Made by a program: the position numbers and the translations under genes. From the NCBI GenBank assembly GCA_038363925.1, contig JAQQWL010000011.1, forward strand, positions 6,634,001-6,698,000: a stretch of 64,000 bases of DNA, given 5' to 3'. A model generated the notes under the pieces. The model ran no database searches. It worked only from the letters and a program-made list of their open reading frames with translations, and was not told the origin of the DNA. The DNA comes from Apiospora phragmitis (Eukaryota > Ascomycota > Sordariomycetes > Amphisphaeriales > Apiosporaceae). Below are positions 23,547 to 36,600 of the stretch, in pieces (position 1 is the stretch's first letter; each line of letters begins with the position of its first letter).

Positions 23547-26487
23547 ATGCCTGGTGGCAAGATGAAGCACGTACTGGGGCCGGGTGGTCTTTTGAGTTCA
23601 CAGGAGAAGCCTCCGGGAGACAGCAGTCGAGCGAGCAGTGCTATATCAGACGAAGACGACGTTGACGGACCTCAAAACTTGCAATGGCATCCTTCAGAGA
23701 TATCAAGTCCTCGAAGTGCTTGTTCTAGGTCCAATGCGGACAGGGCCAATGGCCAACTTCCTACAGCACAAGAAACTCGAGAAGAAGACTTTTCAGATGA
23801 AGCAGGAGCTTTCATCACGTCTGGGAAGACGTCGAATCCGCCAGGTCTAGGTCATGAACAAGACCAAGCCTCGATGAATGCAAGTGAGTCCGATGTACAC
23901 GAGAACTTGGTCAGGTCCGAAGAATTACAATTCAGTGATGATATCGACGACTCGAAGAGTGAAGAATCTATTAAGAGTTTTGGGGATGAAGAATATACGC
24001 CGTCACAGCGGTTAACAGGCACTCGCTCCCAGAGCTCTCAGAAGGCGCAGCGAGTCTCTACCCGCAGTGCGAAGCAGAATCCGGTGCGAGCCGGGGACGT
24101 CCGCAATTCCAAGGATCGAGATCATACATCAACTCAAAGAGGACACAAAGAGGAACCGGATATCGTGCAGGCTACATCGGCTGGCAAAGCCGGTGCAGGT
24201 CGAAGAAAACCACAAAAGGCGGCCTCGCAGAGTTTCGCCAGGGCTACATCATCCGAACACTCCATCGATGATACCCCGACTACACAGAGGCAACAGCATG
24301 AAGAACAGGGCGCGAGATCCCTACCTTTCAAGAGAAGGGTTGCGAAAAAACCGTTTACAGGCAGCGAGGGATATGATAAGGCGCCCCTGAGCAAGGTACA
24401 CACAACAATTTTGGCCTCCACAGATTCCAAGACTGGCGTCAAAGGCAAGAAAACCGCAGCGGCTCAGACTCACAGTACCCTACAGAAGGGGCCGGATGTT
24501 ATCAACCAAGATGACCCCTTCGAAATTGAGGGCTCTCCTGAGCCTGACAACAAGCAGGGCCCTGCAACTGGACGCTCACGCAAGACAGCTAATCCAAGAG
24601 CGAATAGTCAAGGGGTACGCAGATTTTCTCAAAACCAACACGCTGTTTCGGGTGCCAAAACAGCGACATCCCGAAAAGGCAAGTCGGCCTTGAAACATAC
24701 GCAGGAGATACTGTACAATGATATTGTAGACGACGATGATCCTCCTTCACGTCTAGGCACATCAATAACAAAACCGAACTCGAAGAAGAGACGAAGCTCC
24801 CCGCAGGTCTACGGATCACGGCCCAAGAAACCCAAAGGCCCACAAATCGACTTTCCTTGCGAGGATGGAGGAGGTAATCCTGCACAATCCAGTTCCAAAG
24901 ATTGTACAGACTCGAAACAGTACTCCCGGGCCGAAACTCGGACCTCATAGAAATCTCATCAGATTTGCCAAGCTCAGATGCGGCTGAACAACATTTGCAA
25001 CCTGAGAATGCCAATAGCACCGATCCTCGTGTTCTGCAGCAAAAGCGGAAGTTGACAGCTCATGATTCTTCTGCAGTCAACAAGTCCCTCCATTCCCCGG
25101 TCAAGGAACCGAAGGAAACCAGCACATCACCGTACATATTACGTTCGTCCCCCCAAGATCAACTGAATGCTCCATCGAATTCCGACAATGATAATTTCAT
25201 GGGAAGCGCGGACGATGACTTTATCATGAACGATCCACAACAATCAAGAGTGGTAACAACAGTCCACCGAACGGGAGGCAATAACGAGGGTGTAGTTGTA
25301 GAACAGAAGCAGCCGCTGGTTTGGAATGGCAAAGATCCAATTCGCATGGCAGCGAACGAGGACAGGAGCACCCTGCTTTCTGTACCGCTACCAAAAGACA
25401 TGACCTCGAACGATTCCTTTGCTAGTCTTCGCGACCCCGAAGCAGACAGGAGGTATACAGACCAACCCCCATGCCCCAAAGCCGTAGTACAACCCATATC
25501 ATATGGTTCACGGCCTCGGGAAGCAGCCACAACAGCCAAGATCCAAGCCAATCCTTTCAACGGTACTCTTGCCGTTGCCAACAGGTGGGTTTCGCTCGAT
25601 ACCCAGCTCGCAGCGTCCCGGCCAAAAGAAATGCCTTCAAGATATTCTCAGCCGAGACGTGCCCATGACGGTCATCCACATAGTTGCAACCCCTTGGAGC
25701 AGCGTTTACAGCAGCAACGGGACAACTTCATCGTCCGAAACGCCCAAGCACGGTCTTCACAGCCAACCTCAAAGCAAGACTTTTCGGCCCAGTTGAATTC
25801 AAAGACCAAGGAGTTCAGCCAGAGATTCGCAGCTGCGAAATCCCTTCGTCGTAGCAAGCCCCAAAGTCAGCCTTTTGTGACCTCCTCCCCTCAGCGAAGG
25901 AATTCTCTTGACCTCAACATAACACCAATGGAGTTCATACCCCCCGAGATCCAAGATCGGTTTGGCCGTCAAATCAGACAGAGTTTCCACAATAATGAGG
26001 ACAATGCTGGTAACGGACAAGCAAGAAACTCAACAGAATATCAAAGAAGCCGGTGTGACGCTCTTGTAGATGATGCCAGTGAAGGGCTAGCAGCGATGTT
26101 GCACGATATTGTCACGGTAAGCTATACATATCAACTTGGCTTGACGGCTTCTAAATGTGTCTACAGATTATCCACCGCCAGCTTGCTCCAAAACAAGACA
26201 TTATCCATGACGTTGTCCAAGAGTATGATCGTGGTGGTAGCAAGATTACTGCGACCCTCTTGAAGCGCCAACAAGACGAGTTCAAGCCAACAATCAATAC
26301 GTTCCATGAGCGGTTTCAAACCATGTCGAAGACATTTGCAAGAGCCGCTCAAGGTATCGAAGAAGGTGCAAAGGCTGCTATTAGCAAGTCAGACGTGCTC
26401 GTCAACAACCACGAGAAAAGGAAGCAGCATATGTGCAAAATTCGAGAAACCATTCGAGAGAATTTGGCCGAACCAGGCAGGGGTTGA
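23547..26487 (+). CDS. Unrecognised nuclear-type disordered protein with C-terminal helical region
   Basis: I do not recognise this protein. It is about 947 residues if built from 23547-24873, 24921-26116 and 26167-26487. The first 440 residues are Ser/Asp/Glu/Lys-rich with acidic clusters and basic patches (KKRRSSPQ, RPKKPKGP), suggesting a disordered nuclear protein. The last 130 residues (LAAMLHDIV, IIHRQLAPKQDIIHDVV, LLKRQQDEFKPTINTFHERF) look amphipathic and possibly coiled-coil. The 50 nt intron at 26117-26166 is sound. The step from the first frame to the second near 24,870-24,950 is uncertain: a 47 nt intron (24874-24920) gives correct phase but has a weak donor and no CTRAC branch site, so a one-base deletion is equally possible. 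The motif SDLIEISSDLPSSD follows the join. It could be a chromatin or chromosome-segregation factor, but this is a guess. Confidence 0.65.
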
Positions 26488-27495
26488 ATACGAAAGGTTG
26501 TCAACCGCTAAATGCTTGTCGACCGCGTAAACCACTGGCGCCAAAGACCGGCGCACTGAAGCGACAGGACTGGCTGGCTTGCTCTGATATATCATGTATC
26601 CATCTGGACAGGACTGAAGTATAGAGTTGTGCCATAAGAACAGAGAAAGGAGGAGGCGAAAGGAGACTCGGCCAGAGACTTTTACAGGCTGTTTAATTGT
26701 TGCTACGATGTTGCTTGGTGGAATTACTCACTTCTTTGGTTGGTGAACAGCTGCGGAGGCATCATGAGTAATTCTTATAGAGCTGTATGTGCACTGCACT
26801 ACTTACTTTAGGTAGTCTATGACACCAATGACATACACGTGCTACAGTCTGGTTCACTTTGTCGGAGATTTGTACGGATGCCACGTTCTTTTCTTCGTTC
26901 AGGTACAGCCGCCAGTTGTCGCCATCTTGCTCTTTCGAGGGAGTCTCCAGCTTTCATCCGTCACGCTCACGATGCTTTTCCGATATCATGGTCAACATCA
27001 TGACTCTCTTTGCTGGCTTGGGCCTCGGAAGAAAACCCAAGCTACCCTCCAATGTCCGTTTGGGTTTTGGTCGGGTTCGACGTGTTTGCAGTGGCCTCAA
27101 CCAGGCAGATAATTGAATCATTCTTGAGCCGCACGCAGCAGATCGTCATTACAGCAGACCAAGTCGGAAGGGAACAAATCCCCATTTGATAGGTGCCGGT
27201 TTCGGCATAGATAACAACCGGGCACTGTCCTCGACGGTGAGAAGGCCGCTTTAAAACGCTCGGAGATCCTGAAAGACGACACACGCCTGTATATAATGTG
27301 TAGAAACCAGACACATCTCGACGTTGTCTGTTCTATCATCGCTGCTTGCTAACCCATCATTTGGGGCGCAGAGACGGTGCCCGTAAGCAAAGGGCCAGCC
27401 AATCAAGGTGCTCTGTCACGACACCAAGGCCTGCTTTGCTGCAATCTATAGCATAAGTAGCCACGGTATGACACACCACCACACTGGTTTGCCCT
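26488..27495. other. Intergenic with possible unassigned 5' exon
   Basis: An ATG at 26988 opens 42 codons beginning MVNIMTLFAGLGLGRKPK and ending at 27116. It might be a 5' exon of the membrane protein gene that follows, but no donor with good consensus was found. Nothing else is supportable. Confidence 0.4.
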
Positions 27496-28674
27496 ATGTC
27501 TCTGCTTGTTATGAAGGACACTACCCCCAAGCTTTTCCGAGAGAGAGGGAAGGTTAGTAATGAGAACGCTCATGTAGGTTTGCTTTCGCTTGCTCACATG
27601 CCTCAGAAACGACGGCAGCAGTCCATCGTCAGCAGCGTCGTAAGCAGGCTGGGCTTTGCCCTCATGCGCACCCTCACCCTCCCTTACTACCGCTTCTTCC
27701 GGCATAATAACCTGCTGCCCATCCAAGCCATCGCCAAGGCCATCAATGTGCGCAGGGATGAGGAGGATATTCGCTCTATGATGTCCCGGTGGCGGGCGAG
27801 GAAGCTCCATGAGTTGCACTACATCCAGTTTGCGGCGAGGTAGACCAACTAGCAACTGCAACATCCCTATCTATCCATGAAGGAGCAAATGACTGATGTG
27901 ACCAACCCTCTGACAGGGAACTCTACTGCCCGGCGCAGTCATAGGACGTTTCTCATGGAGGCCCCGCGACAAAGAGTATTGGGTAAGTGTGTGTGTGTGC
28001 AGATGTATCCAGACTGCTGCTGTTCTTTCACGCAGCCTAAGCAGATGAGCTTCGAGCGTGTGGCTGACTTGCGAGTACTTTTCCCCTCAGTCCATCTAGC
28101 TAGGACCGGCCGCCTGGTACGCCTGCCTCATTCTCTCCCCTCTTCGCCATCCCGCTTTCATTTTTCGAGGCCTTCATCTTCAGCAACTTCAGGGCACCGG
28201 GGCCAACATGGACCGAGAAGCAGTCAGTCTCATTCTCCCCTCTCTCGGCAGAAGTATCGATGATCATACGCCTCGACCGAAGCCATGGGGAGGAGGAGAC
28301 GGGAAAGTCCGTCGAGCAACAACGCCACCGCAACTCCCCACCGCCGCCGGCACGGGCACTCGTACGATGGAGAATGGGTTTCACGTGGCAGGCGCCCATG
28401 ATGCTGCTGTCCTACTCCGTCCTCGCATTCCTGACGGGCGTGACGATTTATATCTCTACGCCCCTGCACGACCCTGTACACCGACGACGATTCCTTGGGC
28501 GGGAGAGCGGTACGTATGGACTCGCAACCTCCCAGATCCTACTGGGGAAGAGGGAGAAGGAGAAAAAGGGCACGCATCAAATGGGCCGAGAAGATGACGG
28601 CCAATGTGGCCTATTTCCTTCTTGGCGCAGCTATCTTAGTTGGAACGGGCCTATATTGGCTTGGGATACGATGA
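27496..28674 (+). CDS. Fungal four-helix membrane protein of unknown function (three apparent frame breaks)
   Basis: The proposed exons are 27496-27552, 27607-27839, 27917-27982 and 28100-28674, about 309 residues. The pieces resemble a widespread filamentous-fungal family of unknown role: an N-terminal SRWRARKLHELHYIQFAA helix; then LLPGAVIGRFSW and KEYW; a membrane span AAWYACLILSLFAIPLSFF; a disordered loop; a span FTWQAPMMLLSYSVLAFLTG; and a last span VAYFLLGAAILVGTGLYWLG just before TGA at 28672. Continuity needs three one-base corrections: one base short at the exon 2/3 junction (27839/27917), one extra C in CCCC 28137-28140, and one extra base within 28473-28476. Since other genes here show the same kind of break, I favour sequence errors over decay, but a pseudogene cannot be excluded. 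It converges on the tricalbin gene. The true start may lie further upstream. Confidence 0.6.
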
Positions 28675-29016
28675 TGTATTATAAGTCACGCCCGCAGGGA
28701 AACGTAGTGAAGGTATCAGAAGCAGCAGCTACATAAGAGACTCGTATCATGGACCTTTTTTGAAAGTAGTAGAGCATGAGGAAGAAAATCAAACCGATAA
28801 AGAAAAAGAATAGTATACGAGACCAGCCATTAGAACTCCGTTCATCCATATTTCCCCCAACCCGTTCCTTTTGGGGCCCAACTCCCGGCGCTTATTAGAA
28901 TATAATCGTATTCTCGCTAGTGTTAATCGAGCCCGTGAGACTTGACCATCTCAATCTGCTTCATTCGGACCCCGTCTCCGGGGCGGACCAAGACTGTTCG
29001 GCGATCCACGGCGCAA
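28675..29016. other. Short convergent intergenic region
   Basis: AT-rich 3' flanks of two convergent genes, with A-rich runs near 28,780-28,815. Nothing else is seen. Confidence 0.6.
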
Positions 29017-32000
29017 CTAGCTGGGCGTGGTCTCGCGACTAGGCTTGGTCTCTTTCTTGGAGAGGAAGCTGCGCCTCATCGCGTTCCCGCTGCGTGGACT
29101 GTCGCTGCTGGTCGTGGGCCGGTTCTCCACGAACGAGCTCTTAATGATGACGGCTCCAGTCCCGACCTTGATCTCCTTCTCTCCGCCGGACTGCGTGTCG
29201 TCCACAAAGTACAGTGCTTCGCCTAGGTCGTCGTCGCTGCCGAAGGTGTGATGGCCCTTGACCTCGAGGCGGAACTGAGTGTCGGCAGTGCAGGTGTGCT
29301 TGAAAGTCTCGTCGTACTGAATATGACTGGTAGCCGACTCGTGGTGCTTAGTCTTCCCGACGACCTTGTCCTTGGGTGCCAGCTGACGAATCACCACGTA
29401 GGCATCTGCTGATGGCGGGAAACCGGTCGCGGAGACCACGGTGAAAGTAGCAGTGCCTGCTCCGGCCGCACCTGGTGCCATACTATGCACGGATACACCA
29501 CCCATGCTTGTGGTGCGTTGATGGTGGCTGCCGTGTGAGGAAGAAGGCGGGGTCTCGGGCGACTCGGCGCCATCGAGGTGAGGCCCGGTAGATCGCCTCA
29601 GGCCCGGAGCAGGCGTAGCTGCTTCTCCCCCATTGGTAACGATGGATGGGACGTCGGCATTGCTGGGTGGCATTAGGCTACCGTTGGTGTCTTCCTCCTT
29701 CTTTCCACGGAATCCCCGCCTGAGGAACGAAGCACCCTTGCCAACACCGTGTCCAACGACGCCAGCTACCGCAACGCCACCTTTGATGGGAGCACCTGCC
29801 ACTCCGGTAACGATCCTGCCGGGCGCACCGAATGTTCCGGAGAAGGTGCCCGTCCCCATGCGTGTGCGCGTGACATAATCGGGTCGGAAGAGCAGTCGGA
29901 TGCGGATTGAGCCGGACTTTCCGTCGAGGAGAAGCTTCATTTCCTTTGCCTTAAAAGGATCAAGTTGCTCCAGGTTGATGTCTGCTCCGCCGAGGAAGTC
30001 GGGCTTGTCTGCGAAGTCATAGTCGTATACATTGACATGGAACTTGGCAGCAGTACGAGATGGCACGGCCACTTCAAAGAACTCATTCCAGACCGGATCA
30101 AGCGTCTTCTTTTGTACCTTGGTCTTGTAGATATCTTGACCGTTGAGTTCGAAACGGGCGTAAGGGTCACTCTTGCCGTTGGAATCAGCAGCAGGCAGTC
30201 CAGAGGCGTCCAGAACGTCGACACGGAGGTTGCCCATATTGTTGATACTTTCGCTGGGATCGAGTTCCATCTGCACAGGGATGTACTTCAGGCTGACCTT
30301 AACCCAAGTTCCTCTGTTCTCCTCATCCTTGAACTTCAAGACCGTAGGATTGTTCTGTTATGGGTTAGTGACAGCGCAACATATATATGGACGATTTCCA
30401 ACTTACCAGGCATTGCTTGAGCGTATCTAGAGTGTTTCCGGTGAGGCGGGAAATAGTATGGTCCTCATCACGCTCTTCTCCTGGTTTCTCTTTCTTTTCT
30501 CGAACCTTGAGCGTCAATCTCGAGAAGTCGAGCTCACGGATGAAGCAATCACCAATCTCGTCAAACTTGTGTGACTTGTGCTTGGCTGACCCCGATACGT
30601 ATGAGGGGAACAGCATGTCGTCGACATAGACCTCGACGTGAGAGCCACTCTTGGGCATTTCCGCCTCCATGAAATGGAAGATGAGGAAGCCGGACTCATG
30701 TTTAAGTAGTTCCTCCGGTGTAAGTCGGATCTTCGGGGCTTGTCTGGGAGCATCACGGGATTTGCGATCCGAGAATGTTGGAGATGTTGGCGTTATCGGC
30801 GGCATGGATGAGGACAAGGGTGCGCCTTGGCCATTCTGCGTCGGTTTCCTCTCCAGCGAAGTGATCTTCCCGGCGTCCACTGAGCGAGTGAGCTCCAGAG
30901 AGTTCTTCGATTCTTCGGCTGCAGCCGCTTCCTCCTCCTCCTCTTCATCCTCGGGATCAGCGACGTTCAAGCAAGGGTAGAACGACGCAGTATAGCAAAG
31001 GACACCTTTAGCGACGCCCTTTCCGTGCAAGCGGAGGCCATCCTCTAGCAGTGCTTTTCTGTCGTTGACGAGGTATTCGCCATTGTCCTGATGAATATAA
31101 TCGCTAGCCATCAGCTCAACGAGTCCCAGGCTGCGATCCTTGCCCATTTTCTCGGCGTCCATAACTTCCAAAGTGAGGCGGTCCCGCGACGAGTGCATTG
31201 GGATGTATACGACTTCGTCGAACTCGGGGTTGAGCGTGTTGCGATGCGTTACGGTCCGCCCCTTTTCAATGCCAGATAGGGCCACGCGAACATAAGGGTC
31301 CGATTTGCCCATAGTCTCGAAGTTCCGAAGCTCGCGAGCCTGCTTGAAGTGCAGACGCATAACACCAATAGGCGTCTGATAACCACCAGTACCGACCAAG
31401 TCGCCCGACACGGCAACGGGCTTCCATTGGGCAGTAACCTTGATACGTCCAGAGCTGACATTCGATAGGTTGTACCAGTCCTTGCCCTGTTCCATCATCT
31501 CAAGCAGATCTTCCAGCTTGATTTGGTAAGTACCGACAAGCTGGTCGCCGGCGAGCTCTCGGTCATCCTTGATCGCGATACCTAGCTTGGCGTTCTTCCT
31601 GTCGGAGATAAGAATCTCCTTATAGCCATCATCCCAAATGGGATTGTTGGTGCGCTTAAGCTTTTTGGTGAGATGGATCTCCTTGCCGTTGAGAAGCAGA
31701 GCAGCATAGGGGTTCAGGAGTCCGATCATGCTCTTGCTGGCGTCAAGATCCTTTGCTTGGTGAAGCGTGAAGCGGAGAATACCAGTGTTTGTCTCAGGGG
31801 GCGGCTCCACCTTCCCGTCAGGCAAGGTGGTTTCCTCCAAAACTGGGAAGAAGCGAACATCGGCCGAGACTACACCACGAGCCTTTCCGTTGGACATGAT
31901 CTCAAGGCGTTCGTTCTCAAATACGTTCATCTCTTCCAGTTGATCCAGCTGGAAAGAAGCAATCCCAAGCTCCTTATCCTTCCGAATATCGTTGTAGTCG

Positions 32001-33628
32001 AAAATCTCCAGATCAAGACTATCATGGAACGAACTAATAATGACATATTTGGTTTCGTTCCAACGAGGATTACAGGTGTCTCTGACTGTCTTGGTCCGGG
32101 CAAGCTCTCCACGTCGGCTCAACGAGACGATGACATATGGATCTACAGTGTTAGCAAAGTTGTCGGGGTTCTTTAGGCCTTGAGCTCCATGGAGTGTGAC
32201 CGCGACGACGCCGATTGCTTGGTCGACCGGCGTGCCAGCCAGCATCTTGGCGACTTCGATGGGGAAGACGTTGGGGTGGTACATCATCGGCTGCAGGTTT
32301 CCGTGGATCTGTTCGAGGATGAAGCTTTCAAGACCCGGGATGAAGTTGATATCAAAGCCGAACGTCTCTCCGCCCAGAGGCTTGCAAACATAGTCTATCT
32401 CGGGCCGTCCCATGAAGCACATCTCGATCTTCTCGATGTGAGGGAAAGGAAACTGCAGCTTGAGCTTGAGGCGCATAATGCCGGAAAATGCCATATCCTC
32501 AACGATAACATCGAGACCTTTGCTTATCATGGCCTTCCCAACTCGGATTTCCAGGACAACCTTAGGATTGACCTTGTTCTTGATTTGCTTCGCAGTCATG
32601 TCGGCGGTATCATTAGGAGTAAAGCTGAACTTCCAATCCATGATGACCATGTCATCCTCGGCTTGCAAAGTCTTGACATGTTCCATACGCGGAGGCTTCG
32701 ATCCCAAGGTGAAAGTTTTCAGCTTCAGGCTGTCGAGAAAGGCCGGAGTTGCCGAGCTCAAGACTTGGTCGACCGAGTTGATAATGGTCTCAGCAAGTAC
32801 TGGCTGGTAGATGGGCCAGAATTTAAGCATGAAAGCATTGATCCATTCCAAGGACTCGGCGTCCATATCCGTCTTCTTCATAAGGGACATCTCCCTCGTC
32901 ACATCGTCTCGGAAATTGCGGCGAACTCTTCGAATGGAAGTGCGGTAGTAAGTCGAGCAGACCGCCATCACGATAAAGAGCCAGGCTAGACCGCCACCAA
33001 CGACGGCCACCAGCCAAGAGGAGAGACAGGCGAAGATGATAATGCCAGCATTGTGGTACCAATCTCCGTACAGATGGGCGGGTATTCTCCCCTCCAGCCA
33101 TGTCTGGTGGTCGAGCAAACTCTCGCCAGTCATGGGGCTCTCGTGGGGCCAGCCGTACCGCTGCTGCCATCCTACTCGGGCCGCGATGTCCTCGGGCCTC
33201 TCCTCGTCTTTTGCGTCGTCTGCAAATGGATTTCCCTCCTTGTCTTTTGGAACGTCGATGGCACCAGCTCGGGAGGGTGAGGGCAGTTCGTAATCGGCTT
33301 TGGATCCGTCGTCGGCGTCAGTGACCACGGCCACAGCCTTGTGTTTTCGCCGCAGCTCGTCCGGCACGGCCTGAGGGTGGGGAAGGACAAAGTCAGTAAC
33401 TCAGTCAGCGGTCGCGAGAGAGGCTGGGAGACTCACAGCTTTCGCTTGGCGCCGCTTCTCCTCGGGACTGGCGTCCGGGTCGAAGGTGTAAGCAGCTACC
33501 CCAGCATTCTTGCTCTCTTCCACCATCTTCTTCTGGGCATCTTCGGCAGTAACACTCGAGTCCGGGTTTCCGGCCGCCTCGATGGCGCCCTGCTGCTTGA
33601 GCTCGGTGGCTGATTGTTCGGTCGCCAT
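29017..33628 (-). CDS. TCB: Tricalbin-type ER-plasma membrane tether (SMP and multiple C2 domains)
   Basis: Minus-strand exons are 33628-33437, 33370-30407 and 30354-29017, 1497 residues; introns are 66 and 52 nt. Tricalbins are ER membrane proteins that bind the plasma membrane through C2 domains and move lipids with their SMP domain. In order: a disordered N-terminus with acidic DDAKDEERPED; a hydrophobic hairpin (IIIFACLSSWLVAVVGGGLA, LFIVMAVCST) that anchors in the ER; the SMP domain (about residues 230-440, ESLEWINAFMLKFWP through GLESFILEQI); then C2 domains with typical NTVDPYV, GLLNPYA, GKSDPYVRV and NGKSDPYARF signatures; and a final C2-like domain near the C-terminus (TATFTVVSATGFPPSADAYV). 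The acidic linker EDEEEEEEAAAAEE precedes the fourth C2. I start at MATEQSATE (33628); an upstream in-frame Met at 33736 is less likely. The frame is intact. Confidence 0.94.
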
Positions 33629-36600
33629 TGCGACAATGTGCTTGTGCAAAGCAGAAAGCGCTTTCGCAGGCCCTGGGCTGGTGTTCGGAAAACTAAATAC
33701 TGAATCGACTGGGATTGGAGGCAGGCAGTGGCTCAAGCCATATACTGTGCGTTGCTCTCTGTAAGCTTGGGTAGTGTAGAGCTAGTGGTAAGCTTATTCC
33801 GGTAATGCTGCGAGGCGCCTGCAAATTGTTGCCTTGGGTCGTCCTATTGGAGGCCAATGGATAGATTCACCTTGGCAACAGCTGGAGAAGCTCTTCTCGA
33901 AGTCACACAGAAGAGAAGAAGACCAAAAGACAGGGTGAATCGAGTTGCACGGGTTGCCCCGGTAGCTTTGACGGGACAGCACGTATAGAAGGGGAGGCAG
34001 AAGTAGAGGAGAAGAGAGGAAAGGAAGAAGAAGAGGGGTTGGTAAACGAGAGGCGTAGAGGTTGGCGATAGCTGCAGAAGTAGTGGAAGAGTCAAAGCAG
34101 AAAAAAACAAGTTCCACGAGTCAATGAGAGGTTTCGAAATGGCCAACATTCGGCCTCCTTGGTGGTAAGCGATCAGAAGCTGTCCTTTTCCAAGATCCAA
34201 GGCAACACGACACACAGCCCCCCGGGGCCAATTACAACGACCACGGAGGAGGTACCCAAGTAGCACGACGCAACACTTGCACACTGCGCTGCACAGCACA
34301 TACAAGCACAGCACAGCACAGCACGGTACAGCACGGTACAGCGCGGCACAATCCAGCTCATTACAACATAGCACCACACAGAGGTCTCGGCTACCTCATT
34401 GGGAAGTTGCCAGATCCAGATCGTGGGCTCCAAGCCCCCAACTACGTAATGCTTGCCGGGTGGGGTGGACTTGTACGTGCGTCTTTCCCTCAATTCCAGT
34501 GCGCGCGTAGCAGCTTCACTTCAGTCTTACTAGTTTCCACCCAAAGCCCGATTTTGCTCCAATCACAGCAGCAGAAGAGTATTAGACAGGCCATATCTCC
34601 AGGGACAATGTGCCTACTAATTGAACCTAACCTTGCTGTAGTGGGCTAACCTAAGCAGGCTATTGGCTAGTACCCGGGTCGCTAGTCCACTCCATACCAG
34701 CGACATTAATTGTGTACCAGGATATTTACTTCTTTCTTCATCTACTTCTTCCCGGTATTGTGGACTGACTAGGTAGAATCCGATGGCATCAAGCAGCAGC
34801 AGAAGGCAAGACCCGACCCAACGGCTTGGTCCAGGTATAAGCAAGCATGCCGTGACCCATTCTTGTTGGATATCTTGCATTCATTCCATCCTCATACATA
34901 ACTTCCAAGGCACCGGCACATACAGAGCGACACGCGACGGCGTGGCTCCATAGCCAATGGTACGCGACGGCGTCATTGGCACCTATGAGTCCACGTCCGT
35001 CCGCGGCTTGTTTCGATGGTAATGATTATCGAAAGAGAAATAAATAAATAAAAAGGTCGGTTCTATTAGGTTATATTCGATATGTAACCTTCCGGATCCT
35101 CGTACCTGAGGCCGACTGATTACGTACCCAACGGACGCCCGGCACACGGCACTTGGAGACATTCCAAACTTACGATTCTCCGCTTGCTTCTGTGCCTGTG
35201 GACCGGCTGGAAGTGATCCAATTTCCAACTCGAAGGAAGAAGATGATCTGAGCCAAATCGCGACCTAACCAAAAAGCTAGTAGCACCAGCCCATCGTTGC
35301 CCCCTCTAGCATATCTCGCATATGTACGGAGCACATCTGTGTGTATATGTATATATGCCTCCTTTCCTGTTTCCTTGCTTTATTTGTTGTACTTCCAAAC
35401 CCACTAATAACACCCTTGACGCACGTCTTATGTTGTTTACCGGGCACACATACATATCTGCCACCCAGCCGACTAGCTTCGGTCGTACATTGCATGTTGA
35501 GAGACTCAGCTGAACATTCCGCGCCCGCTTCCTCTGCACGATAGGACGACGGCGGCTATTCTTTCTTCAGTCCAATGCCATACTGAGCCATGTGGCACTA
35601 GGCTGCCTCTCCTTTATCAGCTCCACATGTGAATTAAGACTGACAGAGCCGTTCCCGAGGGACCCAGCTTGTGCCGAAGTAGACTGCACTAAATTACGCA
35701 CTCCCCCGCCGGCGATCGGGTTCCATTAGTACAAGTGTAGCCCAGCATCCGTCCCCGAGCGTCTCAGGGTCAGACTGTCTATAAGTATTGTGCCACTCGC
35801 CAGTCGCTCACTTCCAGGCGTGGCTGATAATCCAGGGTCGTGAGGGAACAACCGCCCTGGGAATTACTGTGCGAGCACTCAAAACACTGCCCCCAGTCGG
35901 TCTTCAGACCAGAGGAGGGTTTATCGGTATTCGTGACATGACGTCCATTATCCTACTTCAACAACACCTTCAGCTCGCGAGATGCATCATTTGCCCTGTA
36001 GCACAAACACAACCCGCCCAGCTGGGACGCTTCGGTCGGAGTGAGTACGTGTTCATGGAGCCTCAGGGGTGTGCTTTTGCGTACAAAACCAACGCTTGAC
36101 AGCTCAACCCACGCGGTGCGACGCTTTCGCGTGTGTGATATGCACTGCAAGAGCAATGAACTGGGAATCCGCACTCCCTCTGCTACGCACCATTCTCCGA
36201 GAAAGAGGCATCGTTGTCTTACAGCCATGGCGTTCAGCGTTCGTAGAACTCGGTTCAGCAACCTGCAGGCTGCTGCTATAGATCAAACCTTTCGTATTCA
36301 GCACTCGTAGATAATACCTATAGTACCTGAATAGAGGCGTTTATGATCAAAAGCTTAATAGAGATCATGCGTCCGTCGAAGCTCCCATAGCTATTAACTA
36401 GCTAGCATTTAACACCTTTAGTCCACCCTAGCTAATAGGGTTTATTTTTTCTAAGCTAGTCCCATTTGCCTTGATATAAAACTAGCTACTAGAAATGAGG
36501 CTGCGAAGAGGGAGGTCACGTGAGGTCCTAGAGGATATAGTCGGGTAATAGAAAATGGGGGCATAAAATTCCAATCACCAATTCTTGACATTCTCAGAAA

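Noticed and set aside
28501..28526. 26-nt intron in the four-helix protein gene
   Set aside because: Far too short for fungal splicing; an extra base near 28473-28476 explains the frame change better.
32180..32989. 269-codon plus-strand open frame
   Set aside because: Antisense to the SMP domain of tricalbin.
33844..34377. 177-codon minus-strand open frame rich in Cys, Val and Leu
   Set aside because: It is produced by the CACAG-type tandem repeat and a CT-rich promoter tract upstream of tricalbin; there are no domain, splice or codon-use signals.
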